Of a stretch of 55,392 nt of DNA, positions 9,054 through 18,386 are shown piece after piece (positions within the stretch are counted from its first letter, which is position 1; each line of letters opens with the position of its first letter). Location of the stretch: positions 1 through 55,392 of the forward strand of contig PIVJ01000010.1 in NCBI GenBank assembly GCA_003353955.1, read 5' to 3'. The position numbers and the translations under genes are program-made. The notes beneath the pieces are model-generated. The model did no database searches, was not told where the DNA came from, and worked only from the letters and a program-made list of their open reading frames with translations. Origin of the DNA: Bacteroidota bacterium. Its GTDB lineage: Bacteria; Bacteroidota; Bacteroidia; Bacteroidales; GCA-2711565.

Positions 9054-10232
9054 TTAATTCTCCTGAGAAGCTGATTTCGAGGCTTTCCGACTTCCGGCAT
9101 AGATTTCAAATTTGGCAAAGCGACATTCAATGGCTCCATTAAATACCATAATCTTTTTGGAGGGTCGCAATCCAACAAATTTTAATGCTTCTAAATTCCC
9201 ACTCAGTATCCATGCATTAAATCCCTTATAATTTGCCTTAAGTTGGTTGCCGATCATCTGATACAAATTAACGATGTCACTTTCTTCAAGCCGTTCGCCA
9301 TAAGGCGGATTAGTGATAATAGTTCCTCCATCAAATTCATGTTTCAGTTCTTCGAACGAGCAATGTCTGAGCACAATGTCTTTATGAAACATCGAACTTC
9401 TTAAGTTTTCTTTTGCGATTGAATGCGCTTTAAAGGAATGGTCAGTTCCGATAATTTCATATTCGAAATCTTTTTGCAGGGAAAGTGAATCATCTAAAAT
9501 ATCATTCCACAACTTTTCATCATAATCTTTCCAATACTTAAATCCAAAATCATTTCGATAGTAGCCTGCCGGAATTCCAAATGCCTGCATGGCTGCTTCA
9601 ATTAATATGGTTCCTGAGCCGCACATGGGGTCAATCAGATCGGTTTTTCCATCCCATCCGCTCAACTTTATTAATCCAGCTGCCAATACTTCATTGAGTG
9701 GTGCTTTATCAACCAAGCCTCTGTAGCCTCGTTTGTGTAACGATGATCCAGAACTATCCAGCGAAACTGTACACTGCTCCTTGAAAATATGAATGTTAAT
9801 TCTCAAGTCTGGATTTTCAATATCGACAGAAGGTCTTTTATTATATTTTTCTCGGAATCGATCAACAATGGCATCCTTGCTTTTTAAGGCTGCATATTTT
9901 GAATGTGTGATGACTGATTTGCTTACCACTGCATCAATGGCTAATGTTTGATTAACATCCATATAATCCCACCAATCAATGGTGAGCAGATTCTTGTATA
10001 ACTCATCTTCATTGCTAGCGGTAAAATTGGCGATTGGTTTTAAAATGCGGATGGCGGTATAACATAAATAATTTGCTTTGTACATAACCGACTGGTCACC
10101 AAAAAAACTAACAGCACGATTAATGGGCTCAATACTTGTTGCCCCAATTTGTTTTAGCTCGTCTGCTAATATAGTTTCAAGACCATAAAAGGTCTTGGCA
10201 ATCATCTGGAAATTGTTGGAATCGTTTTTCAA
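9054..10232 (-). CDS. rlmL: THUMP-domain 23S rRNA guanine-N2 methyltransferase (RlmL N-half type)
   Basis: A 392-residue SAM-dependent RNA methyltransferase. The N-terminal part (about 8-160) has the ferredoxin-like start KTFYGLETILADELKQIG and a THUMP domain; the Rossmann methyltransferase domain carries DPMCGSGTILIEAA near residue 199 and the N6/N2-amine motif TNPPYGERL near residue 305. It matches the N-terminal half of E. coli RlmL, which makes m2G2445 in 23S rRNA; Bacteroidota usually have this half alone, as here. First gene of the run rlmL > desulfurase-like > priA > thioesterase. A -7-like box lies just upstream on the minus strand at 10250-10257. Confidence 0.9.
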   Translation of the reverse strand: MKNDSNNFQMIAKTFYGLETILADELKQIGATSIEPINRAVSFFGDQSVMYKANYLCYTAIRILKPIANFTASNEDELYKNLLTIDWWDYMDVNQTLAIDAVVSKSVITHSKYAALKSKDAIVDRFREKYNKRPSVDIENPDLRINIHIFKEQCTVSLDSSGSSLHKRGYRGLVDKAPLNEVLAAGLIKLSGWDGKTDLIDPMCGSGTILIEAAMQAFGIPAGYYRNDFGFKYWKDYDEKLWNDILDDSLSLQKDFEYEIIGTDHSFKAHSIAKENLRSSMFHKDIVLRHCSFEELKHEFDGGTIITNPPYGERLEESDIVNLYQMIGNQLKANYKGFNAWILSGNLEALKFVGLRPSKKIMVFNGAIECRFAKFEIYAGSRKASKSASQEN

Positions 10233-10249
10233 ATTTTGTTTTTATTTAA

Positions 10250-10257
10250 CAAAAGTA
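10250..10257 (-). promoter_or_regulatory. Candidate -7 promoter box for the rlmL-priA operon
   Basis: On the minus strand this reads TACTTTTG, a full match to the Bacteroidota TAnnTTTG -7 element, 18 bases before the ATG at 10232. No good TTTG -33 element was found at the expected distance, so the call is tentative. Confidence 0.35.
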
Positions 10258-10282
10258 GCAATAAATCACGCAAAGAATTAGC

Positions 10283-10290
10283 TATTTTTG
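10283..10290 (+). promoter_or_regulatory. Candidate -7 promoter box for the MazG-like gene
   Basis: TATTTTTG on the plus strand matches TAnnTTTG, about 27 bases before the first MazG-like codon. Paired back to back with the minus-strand box at 10250, it would form a divergent promoter region. No clear -33 element is seen. Confidence 0.3.
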
Positions 10291-10316
10291 AATTACTCTA
10301 ATTTAGCGTATTATAA

Positions 10317-10641
10317 TCATACAAAGAAGCACAACAGAAGGTTGATGATTGGATTAACGATCTTGGCATTCGATATCTTAATGAACTTACCAATATGGCA
10401 ATTCTTACTGAAGAAGTTGGCGAAGTTTCACGTTTAATTGCCCGCAAATATGGCGAGCAATCTTTTAAATATAATGAAGCGGATATTTATTTAGGCGATG
10501 AATTTGCAGATGTGCTGTTTGTGCTTATTTGCCTGGCAAACCAAACCGGTATGGATTCTTACGGAAGCTTTGAAAAGGAATTTGGAAAAGAAAACAAAAA
10601 GGGATAATTTTAGGCATCGTAATAATCCAAAACTGGATTAA
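10317..10641 (+). pseudogene. MazG-like nucleotide pyrophosphohydrolase, start lost and frameshifted
   Basis: Translation from 10317 gives SYKEAQQKVDDWINDLGIRY..., a clear MazG-like NTP pyrophosphohydrolase of the roughly 110-residue kind, with the metal-binding helix ILTEEVGEVSRLIARKYGEQ and the LGDEFADVLFVLICLANQTG helix. There is no in-frame ATG, GTG or TTG before this homology: a TAA at 10314 precedes it directly, so the usual start has been lost, most simply by a small deletion around 10315-10318. Near 10553-10556 a second shift moves the frame by one: the normal C-terminus (ILTEALKRNLEKKTKRD, then NNPKLD and stop at 10641) is found only in the shifted frame. An internal ATG at 10395 would give a 70-residue fragment ending at 10607. 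Both lesions could be indel errors, but two in 325 bases suggests decay. Confidence 0.75.
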
Positions 10642-10664
10642 TCAAAAACTAATAGATAACTTTT

Positions 10665-12143
10665 ATGATAAAGTGGTTTATAATACATCAGTGGAAGCAG
10701 ACCAAGAGGTCCACTATCTTTCAAAAAAATGTAGTGGTGAATATTGTATTGGGCTTTTTTATAACAATAATATTTCTGGAGTTTTTAATCGGAGGAGGAT
10801 ATTTAGGAGCTGAGTGGCACACTATATTTCCAGATGATCATCCGGTAACAAAATTCAATAGTATTTTACTGTACTATTTTGCCATTGACTTTATTATCAG
10901 GTTTTTTATCCAAAATCTTCCGGTGATGTCGATTCAACCATATTTGCATTTACCGATAAAAAAATCAAGTATCATCAATTATTTACTTTCAAAATCATTG
11001 TTGAGCATTTTTAATTATTTCCCATTGATGGTTCTTATTCCGATTGCAATTTTTCAGGTATCAGTTGCGTACTCCAATATGGTTGCTGTTGTGTGGATAA
11101 TTTCCGTATTTCTACTTATGTTATCGATGAACTTTTTACTGGTGTATGTAAAAAAACAATTGGTAGTCAATGCTAAAATTGTCGGTTTCTTTGGATTGTT
11201 CATCGTTGGCTTATTAGTGATGGATAGTTACGGCATCATTTCAATGGCTAATCTTTCAGCAGTTGTATTTGATGAACTTGCAACGAACCCTGTAATGATT
11301 GTAATCCCTATAATTTTCTTGATAGTAATCTACAGAATTAACTTTTCATTTCTTAAAGACAGGATGTACCCTGAAGAGTTAAGGGTTGGTAAGGCAAAGA
11401 AAGTAGATGCAATTTCAGATATTAAATATTTGAAACGCTTGGGACAAACCGGTGAAATTATTGGCGTGGAGCTCAAATTATTTCTGCGACATAAAAGAAC
11501 AAAATCCATACTATATATGACACCGCTCTTCTTACTTTATGGATTGTTTTTTTATCCCCAAGAATCGTATCAGGATATTGCATTCTTAAAGATTTTTATT
11601 GGCTGGTTTATTACCGGTGGACTCATGTACAATTATTTAAATTTTGCTTTTACTTATGAAAGTAATTATTTTGATGCCATCTTAACCCACGACATTGATA
11701 TGCATCGATATTTTAAAATGAAATTCGTTGTGGCTCTGGCGGTGAGTTCTTTTTGTTTTGTTGCAACCATCCCCTATGTGTTTTTTGGATTAGAAGTATT
11801 ACTCTTTCATGCGGTGATGTATTTATATAATATTGGCATGTTGAGTTTCGTACTACTTTATATGGCAACCTTTAATAAAAACAGAATGGATTTAAGTAAG
11901 GGTGCAGCCTTTAATTATCAAGGCATGGGTGCCTCCAACTGGCTTTCAATGATTCCTGCCATGTTATTCCCTGTATTGTTATATGTTCTTTTTGATTGGT
12001 TTGGATTACCATATCTCGGATTGGCAGTTATATCTCTGGGAGGAATCTTAGGCTTGCTTTTTAGTAGAGTACTGATCGATTATTTAGCAAAACAATTTTT
12101 AAGTAGAAAATATAAAATGGCAGAAGGATTTCGCCTTCGTTAA
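10665..12143 (+). CDS. ABC transporter permease, DUF5687 family
   Basis: A 492-residue integral membrane protein, with roughly 12 hydrophobic segments spread over the whole length (for example NIVLGFFITIIFLEFLIGG near residue 27, and segments near 65, 110, 140, 170 and 210, then a second group after about 285). The start MIKWFIIHQWKQTKRS and the PYLHLPIKKSSIINYLL segment are typical of the DUF5687 family of Bacteroidota, which pair with an ATPase to form ABC-type exporters. The ATPase gene follows after 12 bases, so the two should form one complex in the inner membrane. Substrate unknown. Its ATG lies 23 bases after the decayed MazG-like gene. Confidence 0.85.
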   Translation: MIKWFIIHQWKQTKRSTIFQKNVVVNIVLGFFITIIFLEFLIGGGYLGAEWHTIFPDDHPVTKFNSILLYYFAIDFIIRFFIQNLPVMSIQPYLHLPIKKSSIINYLLSKSLLSIFNYFPLMVLIPIAIFQVSVAYSNMVAVVWIISVFLLMLSMNFLLVYVKKQLVVNAKIVGFFGLFIVGLLVMDSYGIISMANLSAVVFDELATNPVMIVIPIIFLIVIYRINFSFLKDRMYPEELRVGKAKKVDAISDIKYLKRLGQTGEIIGVELKLFLRHKRTKSILYMTPLFLLYGLFFYPQESYQDIAFLKIFIGWFITGGLMYNYLNFAFTYESNYFDAILTHDIDMHRYFKMKFVVALAVSSFCFVATIPYVFFGLEVLLFHAVMYLYNIGMLSFVLLYMATFNKNRMDLSKGAAFNYQGMGASNWLSMIPAMLFPVLLYVLFDWFGLPYLGLAVISLGGILGLLFSRVLIDYLAKQFLSRKYKMAEGFRLR

Positions 12144-12155
12144 TAAAATAAAATT

Positions 12156-12851
12156 ATGATAGAAGTTAAAAATATTACCAAAGTCTACAATGGAATTACT
12201 GTTCTTAATATTCCGAAATTATCAATTAAGAAAGGCGAAAGTTTTGGATTGGTCGGGAATAATGGTGCCGGTAAAACAACATTGTTCAGGTGCATTCTTG
12301 ATTTGATAAGATCAAATACGGGTGAGATTATTTCAGAAAAGCTGGATGTATCCAAGTCATCTGAATGGAAAAGTTACACCGGCTCATATTTAGATGAAGG
12401 ATTCGTAATCGATTTCCTAACACCCGAAGAATATTTTCAGTTTCTGGCAAATATTAATGGATTGTCAAAAGGGGATCTGGATGATTTTCTAAATGATTTC
12501 AAGGATTTCTTTAATGGTGAGATTCTGGGTAAGAAAAAATATATTCGCGATTTATCTTCAGGTAATCAGAAAAAAGTTGGAATTGCAGCAGCATTAATTG
12601 CTAAACCAGATGTACTTATCTTGGATGAACCATTTAACAGCCTTGATCCTTCCACCCAAATAAGATTGAAAAAGGTATTGAAAAAATTGCATGATGACGC
12701 CAATGTAACCATGCTTATTTCGAGCCATGATTTAAATCATGTAACCGAAGTTTGCGAGCGCATTGTTGTGTTGCACGAAGGAGGTATCGCTCATGATATT
12801 CACACAGAGAAAGATACGCTCAAGATTCTTGAAGAATATTTCGCGGTGTAA
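12156..12851 (+). CDS. ABC transporter ATP-binding protein
   Basis: A 231-residue ABC ATPase with all motifs in order: Walker A LVGNNGAGKTT near residue 34, signature DLSSGNQKK near residue 131 (SSGNQ instead of LSGGQ, a common variation in this subgroup), Walker B DVLILDEPFNSLD near residue 151, and the H-loop histidine in ISSHDLNH near residue 188. It belongs to the drug/antibiotic-exporter-like branch with a Q-loop region reading GSYLDEGFV. It lies 12 bases behind the DUF5687 permease and is its likely energy-coupling partner. After its stop a 170-base stretch without recognisable features leads to the convergent LysM gene. Confidence 0.93.
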   Translation: MIEVKNITKVYNGITVLNIPKLSIKKGESFGLVGNNGAGKTTLFRCILDLIRSNTGEIISEKLDVSKSSEWKSYTGSYLDEGFVIDFLTPEEYFQFLANINGLSKGDLDDFLNDFKDFFNGEILGKKKYIRDLSSGNQKKVGIAAALIAKPDVLILDEPFNSLDPSTQIRLKKVLKKLHDDANVTMLISSHDLNHVTEVCERIVVLHEGGIAHDIHTEKDTLKILEEYFAV

Positions 12852-13021
12852 TTATGTAAGCTGAATAATTTATTTGCTGAAGTTTTTAGCTACAACCTGA
12901 AAATTGATTCATTTAGGCAACTATTTTTTTATGACCATAAAACCTTGAAAAAAGACAAATTATCGAAGGTAATTTTCGGACACTTTACAAAAGTCTTAAA
13001 AATATGCTTTATAGACAGGCA

Positions 13022-15271
13022 CTAATTAGGTAGATTTATTCTTCGAAGTCTATAATTTTGATATTTGAGAAGTTGCCAGTTTATATTCTCATATCCATTT
13101 CTACGCCCGTATTTTCTAAAAATTATATTGGGTTGAATTAAAGATGGATTATAATAAGGAAGACAATCTTCAAAATCCGTCCCAAAATTCATTAATGCCA
13201 GCATAAAATACCAACTCAGATCAAACCCCTTAAAAGCATAATCTTCAGGCTCACTTAAATATTTACTTCGATATCGCCGAATAAAAGCCTTAACATTGTA
13301 GTTCTCATAATCTACATAGGTAGAACTTAGGTAATGCACATTTAGGTTTTTATAAACTTCGTTATCCATATTTTCAAAGTCCTCCCAATTAGGCATTCCA
13401 ACCACAGTCATTGGGAAAGTATCGCGTAAAAAATTTAATTTGGTTAACAGATCCAATACAAAAACATTATCTTCTGAAAACACTAACAATACATTTTCGC
13501 GAACAACAGATGCCAGTTTTTCAAATCCTTTGATACTATCTACGGCATAATGCAACTCATGTATGTTATTATAAAAATAGGTGCTATCCTCAAGATTATT
13601 TTGCAATTCATCAGAAATAAGTAATTTATTCTCTATCATAATAAATGGATGGGGTTCTTCTTCTTCTTCTTCTTCTTCTAAGGTATTATCGGCTACTTCT
13701 TTCTCCACCACCAAATTGTATAATTGATTATTTGAAACCATAAAGCCATCAATAATAACTTCATTAAGTTCATATTTAAAATTAGTAAAGTTCTGATTTT
13801 TGAAGTCTTCCTTATGATCAACAAGGAATAAATTCGATCCCTTAAAATCTCTGGCAATAAGTTCTTTTACGATTTCTATTTGGAATTGATCAGTGGGTTG
13901 AAATTTGAATACTTGAGGGTTATATTCAATAATTTCTGACCTGTTCGAAAGTGGATTTACAATCGGAATATTAAATCTATTGGCGAAACTTGATGCGAGT
14001 GGAAATATCCTTGAGAAAAAAGGACCAATGATTAAATCCATTCTTCTCATCTCAGGATTTTGTAATGCCTGAATAGCTTGTACTGAGTCATTTCCGACAT
14101 CGTATACATATAATTCAACTTTCAATCCATGCTTTTCAAGTGAATCAATTGCCATTAAGACTCCATAATAAAACTGAATAAATCTGAATGGATGATCTGG
14201 ATTATTATGATCCGCAGCGATCTGCTCAATTGACGACTCAGCAATAAAAAGTAAACTGTCAACCTGATCCAGGTTCAGTGGAATCATCAGTGCAAGCTGA
14301 TAAGTATTCATCACATTTCGATAATCGGAATAACATCTCAGGCTATCTCTATTCAACTTCTTCTCAACAATGATCTCCGGTTCTTTAAAATCAACTGCTT
14401 CGATAACTTCTTCATTTGTTTCAACATAGCCGGTAGGAATTTTAATTGTCTGACCTCGATGTGGCCTGGATTTTACAAATGGATTAAGTACTTGAATTTC
14501 GGAAATGCTTACATTATATTTCTTAGCAATTTTTGAGAGGTTTTCCCTTCTCCCTACCTTATGATTTATAAATGAACTATTCTTCTTTTTGGGGATTTTG
14601 ATACTTTGACCGACAGGGAGTTGATCAGTCAGACCTTTATTTAGTTGTTTAATATCATCAACACTAACCTGATACTCCAATGCAATTCGATATAGATTGT
14701 CACCACGCTTTACCGGATATGCATCAAAACTAAGTTTATTCTCTGAAACAGGTGCCAGTTCTTTTATTTGAACGAGAGTATCTTCTTTTGGTTTATCTTC
14801 CTTCTCCAAATTTTCAACAGGTATTTTAATATATTGACCAGTCGTTAGTGGCTCAACAACAGAAGGATTAGCTCGTTTTAGTTGTATTGCCTGCATTGAA
14901 TATACATGTGCGATGCGGTTAAAGTCTTCGTTGTTTTTTACGATATGATAAAAGAAATCAAAATCTCTTAGTGCCTGAGATTCTGATGAATTTTTATCGG
15001 TAGTTTTAATACGAATTCTTAATTCCTGGCCTATTGAGAGTCCATGTCTTGAAAACGGGTTCTCGGCAATAATTTCATCAATTGTTACCCCATATAATTT
15101 TGATATTGAATATAAGGTATGGTCTTTATCCACACGATGAATATAGTAATCCTTACTTCCAATTTTACGAATTTCTGTAGATCTTAAAATAGTTACACGC
15201 TGCTGACCGATAGAACTAGTAGTGAAGGCAATTAAAAGAATGACAATTATCAGGAAGGTATTTCTTTTCAC
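13022..15271 (-). CDS. Secreted LysM-repeat protein with periplasmic-binding-fold domain
   Basis: A 749-residue exported protein. A signal peptide occupies residues 1-22 (FLIIVILLIAFTTSSIG). Four LysM-like repeats follow, at about 40-88, 107-155, 185-230 and 236-282; the second is the most degenerate. LysM binds peptidoglycan or chitin-like glycans. The C-terminal half (about 320-745) has a periplasmic binding protein type 1 fold of the receptor ligand-binding kind (LALMIPLNLDQVD, DLIIGPFFSRIFPLASSFA, IPIVNPLSNRSEI), as found in LpoA-like and branched-chain amino-acid-binding proteins. A run of eight glutamates (about residues 532-539) lies in a loop and is coded by a (GAA)n tract. It lies 68 bases downstream of guaA. 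Probable role: a cell-wall-associated periplasmic factor; ligand unknown. Confidence 0.8.
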   Translation of the reverse strand: MKRNTFLIIVILLIAFTTSSIGQQRVTILRSTEIRKIGSKDYYIHRVDKDHTLYSISKLYGVTIDEIIAENPFSRHGLSIGQELRIRIKTTDKNSSESQALRDFDFFYHIVKNNEDFNRIAHVYSMQAIQLKRANPSVVEPLTTGQYIKIPVENLEKEDKPKEDTLVQIKELAPVSENKLSFDAYPVKRGDNLYRIALEYQVSVDDIKQLNKGLTDQLPVGQSIKIPKKKNSSFINHKVGRRENLSKIAKKYNVSISEIQVLNPFVKSRPHRGQTIKIPTGYVETNEEVIEAVDFKEPEIIVEKKLNRDSLRCYSDYRNVMNTYQLALMIPLNLDQVDSLLFIAESSIEQIAADHNNPDHPFRFIQFYYGVLMAIDSLEKHGLKVELYVYDVGNDSVQAIQALQNPEMRRMDLIIGPFFSRIFPLASSFANRFNIPIVNPLSNRSEIIEYNPQVFKFQPTDQFQIEIVKELIARDFKGSNLFLVDHKEDFKNQNFTNFKYELNEVIIDGFMVSNNQLYNLVVEKEVADNTLEEEEEEEEPHPFIMIENKLLISDELQNNLEDSTYFYNNIHELHYAVDSIKGFEKLASVVRENVLLVFSEDNVFVLDLLTKLNFLRDTFPMTVVGMPNWEDFENMDNEVYKNLNVHYLSSTYVDYENYNVKAFIRRYRSKYLSEPEDYAFKGFDLSWYFMLALMNFGTDFEDCLPYYNPSLIQPNIIFRKYGRRNGYENINWQLLKYQNYRLRRINLPN
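13655..13678. repeat. (TTC)8 trinucleotide repeat coding poly-Glu
   Basis: Eight perfect TTC units on the plus strand, read as GAA on the coding strand, giving a glutamate run in the LysM/PBP-fold protein. Because the unit is three bases, slippage would alter length but not frame. Confidence 0.9.
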
Positions 15272-15339
15272 TATTTTATTTTTGAAATTTTTTGAATAAT
15301 TAGATTGCTTTGCTAACGATTTTTCTCAATACAAATTGT

Positions 15340-16869
15340 TTACTCCCATTCTATTGTGGCAGGAGGTTTTGAACTAATATCATACACTACTCTATTCACG
15401 CCTTTCACTTTATTGATGATCTCACTAGATACTTTTGCTAAAAACTCATAAGGTAAATGAGACCAATCAGCCGTCATTCCATCGGTGGAACTTACAGCTC
15501 TTAATGCTACAACATTTTCATAGGTACGTTGATCTCCCATCACGCCTACACTCTGTACAGGCAAAAGGATCGCGCCGGCTTGCCATACTTTATCGTATAA
15601 ATCGTTCTGCTTTAACCCGTTGATGTAGATATGATCTACCTCCTGAAGGATTTTTACTTTTTCAGCGGTGATGTCTCCTAATATTCGAATTCCCAAACCG
15701 GGTCCTGGAAATGGATGACGACTAATGATGTTGTCCTGCATTTTCAAGGCTTTTCCAATCCTTCTTACTTCATCTTTAAATAAGGTATTTAATGGCTCTA
15801 CTACTTTCAGTTTCATATAATCAGGTAATCCTCCAACATTGTGATGAGATTTAATAGTTGCTGAGGGACCATTAACTGAAATAGATTCAATGACATCAGG
15901 ATAGATCGTTCCCTGAGCTAACCACCTTACATCTTTAATGCTATTTGCTTCGCCATCAAAAACATCAATAAAAGTGTTGCCAATAATTTTTCTTTTCTCC
16001 TCTGGTTCAGTTATTCCAACAAGTTTATCCAAAAACCTGGAATTAGCGTCTACACCTTTCACATTTAACCCCATTGATTTGTACTGATCCAGTACTTCTA
16101 CAAATTCATTTTTTCTTAGCAAACCATTATCTACAAATATGCAATACAAATTCTTACCAATTGCCTTATGTAATAAAACCGCTGCCACCGATGAGTCAAC
16201 ACCACCCGATAACCCCAATACTACTTTGTCATTATTCAGTGTTTCTTTCAGGTTGGCAATAGTTGATTCGATGAATGAATCCGGAGTCCATGAGCCAGAA
16301 CATTCACAAATATCAATAATAAAATTCTTTAATAATACGGCACCCTCCTCTGTGTGATAAACTTCCGGGTGAAATTGTATTGCGTAGGTATTCTCCCCTT
16401 CTATTTTGTATCCTGCCACTTCAACACTATTAGTGCTGCTAATAACTTTAAAGTTCTCAGGAATTGATAAAATAGTATCTCCATGTGACATCCATACCTG
16501 ACTGCCCAATGTCATACCTTTAAGGAGTTTGCTTTCAGAATCGATATAACTCAGATTGGCTCTGCCATATTCTCTGATTTCAGAACGCATTAGTTTGCCA
16601 CCTTCCGCTTTTGCCATGAATTGTGCTCCATAACACACACCTAATACAGGATACTTGCTTCTAATTCCGGCTAAATCAGGAATTGGTGCATCTTTATCCA
16701 TAACCGAGTAAGGGCTTCCAGAAAGAATAACGCCTTTAACTGCCTGCGATAATGGCGGAATTTTGTTAAAAGGATAGATTTCACAATACACATTTAATTC
16801 CCTGACTCTACGTGCGATAAGCTGTGTGTATTGAGAGCCAAGATCCAAAATTATAATCGTTTCTTGCAT
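15340..16869 (-). CDS. guaA: GMP synthase (glutamine-hydrolysing)
   Basis: A 509-residue enzyme converting XMP to GMP with glutamine and ATP. The N-terminal class I amidotransferase has the nucleophile in [10 protein letters not shown] (Cys near residue 78) and the His-Glu pair in [11 protein letters not shown] near residue 168. The ATP-pyrophosphatase domain has the PP-loop [13 protein letters not shown] near residue 221, and the C-terminal dimerisation domain ends in the family's typical KPPATIEWE. Length is standard. The TATCTTTA sequence 8-15 bases upstream of the start resembles a -7 box, but too close to be convincing. It is followed by the LysM protein on the same strand. Confidence 0.98.
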   Translation of the reverse strand: MQETIIILDLGSQYTQLIARRVRELNVYCEIYPFNKIPPLSQAVKGVILSGSPYSVMDKDAPIPDLAGIRSKYPVLGVCYGAQFMAKAEGGKLMRSEIREYGRANLSYIDSESKLLKGMTLGSQVWMSHGDTILSIPENFKVISSTNSVEVAGYKIEGENTYAIQFHPEVYHTEEGAVLLKNFIIDICECSGSWTPDSFIESTIANLKETLNNDKVVLGLSGGVDSSVAAVLLHKAIGKNLYCIFVDNGLLRKNEFVEVLDQYKSMGLNVKGVDANSRFLDKLVGITEPEEKRKIIGNTFIDVFDGEANSIKDVRWLAQGTIYPDVIESISVNGPSATIKSHHNVGGLPDYMKLKVVEPLNTLFKDEVRRIGKALKMQDNIISRHPFPGPGLGIRILGDITAEKVKILQEVDHIYINGLKQNDLYDKVWQAGAILLPVQSVGVMGDQRTYENVVALRAVSSTDGMTADWSHLPYEFLAKVSSEIINKVKGVNRVVYDISSKPPATIEWE

Positions 16870-17009
16870 GCTGTAAAGATATTGTTTTTTTGATTAAAAA
16901 TGGATGGATATACATCACTCGATAAAAGACTTATAACAGTTTTTTCAACATGAGTTTTAATTAACTCACTAATTAAATGTAATTTAGCAATCGTAAAAAT
17001 TGGTAAAGA

Positions 17010-18386
17010 GTGGCAACTAAAAGACATCATAGAAATAAAGCTAAAAAGACACAACGAAATAGTGTGACTAAATTATTCAGAATGATATTTACTTTGTTAA
17101 TTCTAGTCCTCGTGCTTGCATATTTAAGTTTTAGGGGATGGAATGAAACAATAAATTCTGGACTTGAAATCGATAACCAGGTTATCAAAACATCAATGGG
17201 GCCTATACAATTTAAACAGATCGGCACTGGTCCTATCATTTTCTTATCTCATATGGCCGGTTCAGGATTCGACAATGCTGATTTAGTTAAGAACCTATCA
17301 GAATCGGGATATCAAGTTATATGCCCGTCCCGACCAGGGTACTTGAATACTCCTATTAATGATAATGCCGGATTTTCGTATCAAGCTGAACTTTTTGCAG
17401 AATTACTTCACTATCTGAAAATCGAGGAAAAAATATTTTTACTAGGTATTTCTACTGGAGGACCTGCTGCAATTGAGTTCGCAAGTAAATACCCGAATAA
17501 GTGCCATGGAATTATTTTGTATAATTCTCCAGGCGTAAAAATTGATTCTACAGATCAATTGATAAACTTTATGAGATTGACTAAAATTCCCTTCCTGGAT
17601 CAAGAATCTGATATTGAAAACTGGGTGATTCATTTAATGTCAAAATATAATCCCAAAAAGCTAATGCGATCAATTTTAGAAAAAGGCTCCACATACAGTC
17701 CTGACGAAATTAATTCTCAACTTGGCGATATGGGAGACTCAGAAATATGGAAAAAACAATTAATTAACTATAGCAATATCCTCTCACCTCGTGGTCAACG
17801 TTTTGCCGGGTTCAATAATGACCTACGGTTCTTATCTGATTATAAATTAAGTAAAAGTAAAATCCGGGTTCCGGCTTTAATCGTCCATAGCAAAGTTGAC
17901 AAAGTAATTGATTTCTCTAATGCTGAACTAATAAGTAAAACATTTGTCCGTTCAGAATTGTATTCATTTAATGGGTTTGGTCACGCTTTTTGGTTAGGGC
18001 CTGAATGGCCACAAATTATGGCAAAGACAAAAGAATTCTTATCAAATAATACTCCTAAGAATAGGAATCAGACGAAGCCTAGACCAAAAGAATTATCGAA
18101 AAACACATGGGTAAATAAATCAGATGGGGCCATACTTCAGATTATGAATAATGGAGAATTTAGTCTTGACTTTCCTTCAGTGGATGAGAAACGAAATTAT
18201 AATGGACGAGTAGCAATCGTTGATAATCAAATTAGTTTCACCTATGATGACGTTTCAGGTTCATGCCCGGGTATAGATGGCATTTATCAATTCGAGATTA
18301 TTGACGATAATCTAAATTTAAAACCAATTAACGATAATTGCAAAAGTAGAAGAACTCATTTTTCTGAAGGATGGTTTAAAATTTAG
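17010..18386 (+). CDS. Alpha/beta hydrolase with C-terminal lipocalin-like extension
   Basis: A 458-residue protein read from a GTG start; no better start precedes the hydrophobic anchor. Residues about 22-43 (KLFRMIFTLLILVLVLAYLSF) form one membrane anchor, after a basic lysine/arginine-rich tail, so the bulk should face the periplasm or lie outside the membrane. Residues about 60-345 form an alpha/beta hydrolase fold: oxyanion region HMAGSGFD, nucleophile elbow GISTGG (Ser near residue 149), and a histidine near residue 321 (FNGFGHAFW) as the likely third catalytic residue. The last 90 residues (WVNKSDGAILQI onward) look like a small beta-barrel of the lipocalin-like kind, an unusual addition. 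Substrate unknown. Its stop overlaps the convergent stop of the M23 peptidase gene by three bases (TTAG). Confidence 0.75.
   Translation: MATKRHHRNKAKKTQRNSVTKLFRMIFTLLILVLVLAYLSFRGWNETINSGLEIDNQVIKTSMGPIQFKQIGTGPIIFLSHMAGSGFDNADLVKNLSESGYQVICPSRPGYLNTPINDNAGFSYQAELFAELLHYLKIEEKIFLLGISTGGPAAIEFASKYPNKCHGIILYNSPGVKIDSTDQLINFMRLTKIPFLDQESDIENWVIHLMSKYNPKKLMRSILEKGSTYSPDEINSQLGDMGDSEIWKKQLINYSNILSPRGQRFAGFNNDLRFLSDYKLSKSKIRVPALIVHSKVDKVIDFSNAELISKTFVRSELYSFNGFGHAFWLGPEWPQIMAKTKEFLSNNTPKNRNQTKPRPKELSKNTWVNKSDGAILQIMNNGEFSLDFPSVDEKRNYNGRVAIVDNQISFTYDDVSGSCPGIDGIYQFEIIDDNLNLKPINDNCKSRRTHFSEGWFKI

Noticed and set aside
12852-13021. Possible RNA gene in the gap between the ABC ATPase and the LysM gene
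   Set aside because: No stable stem, promoter pair or tRNA-like pattern was seen; it is a plain convergent gap.
13655-13678. Short CRISPR-like or tandem repeat array
   Set aside because: It is a simple TTC microsatellite inside a coding sequence without spacers.
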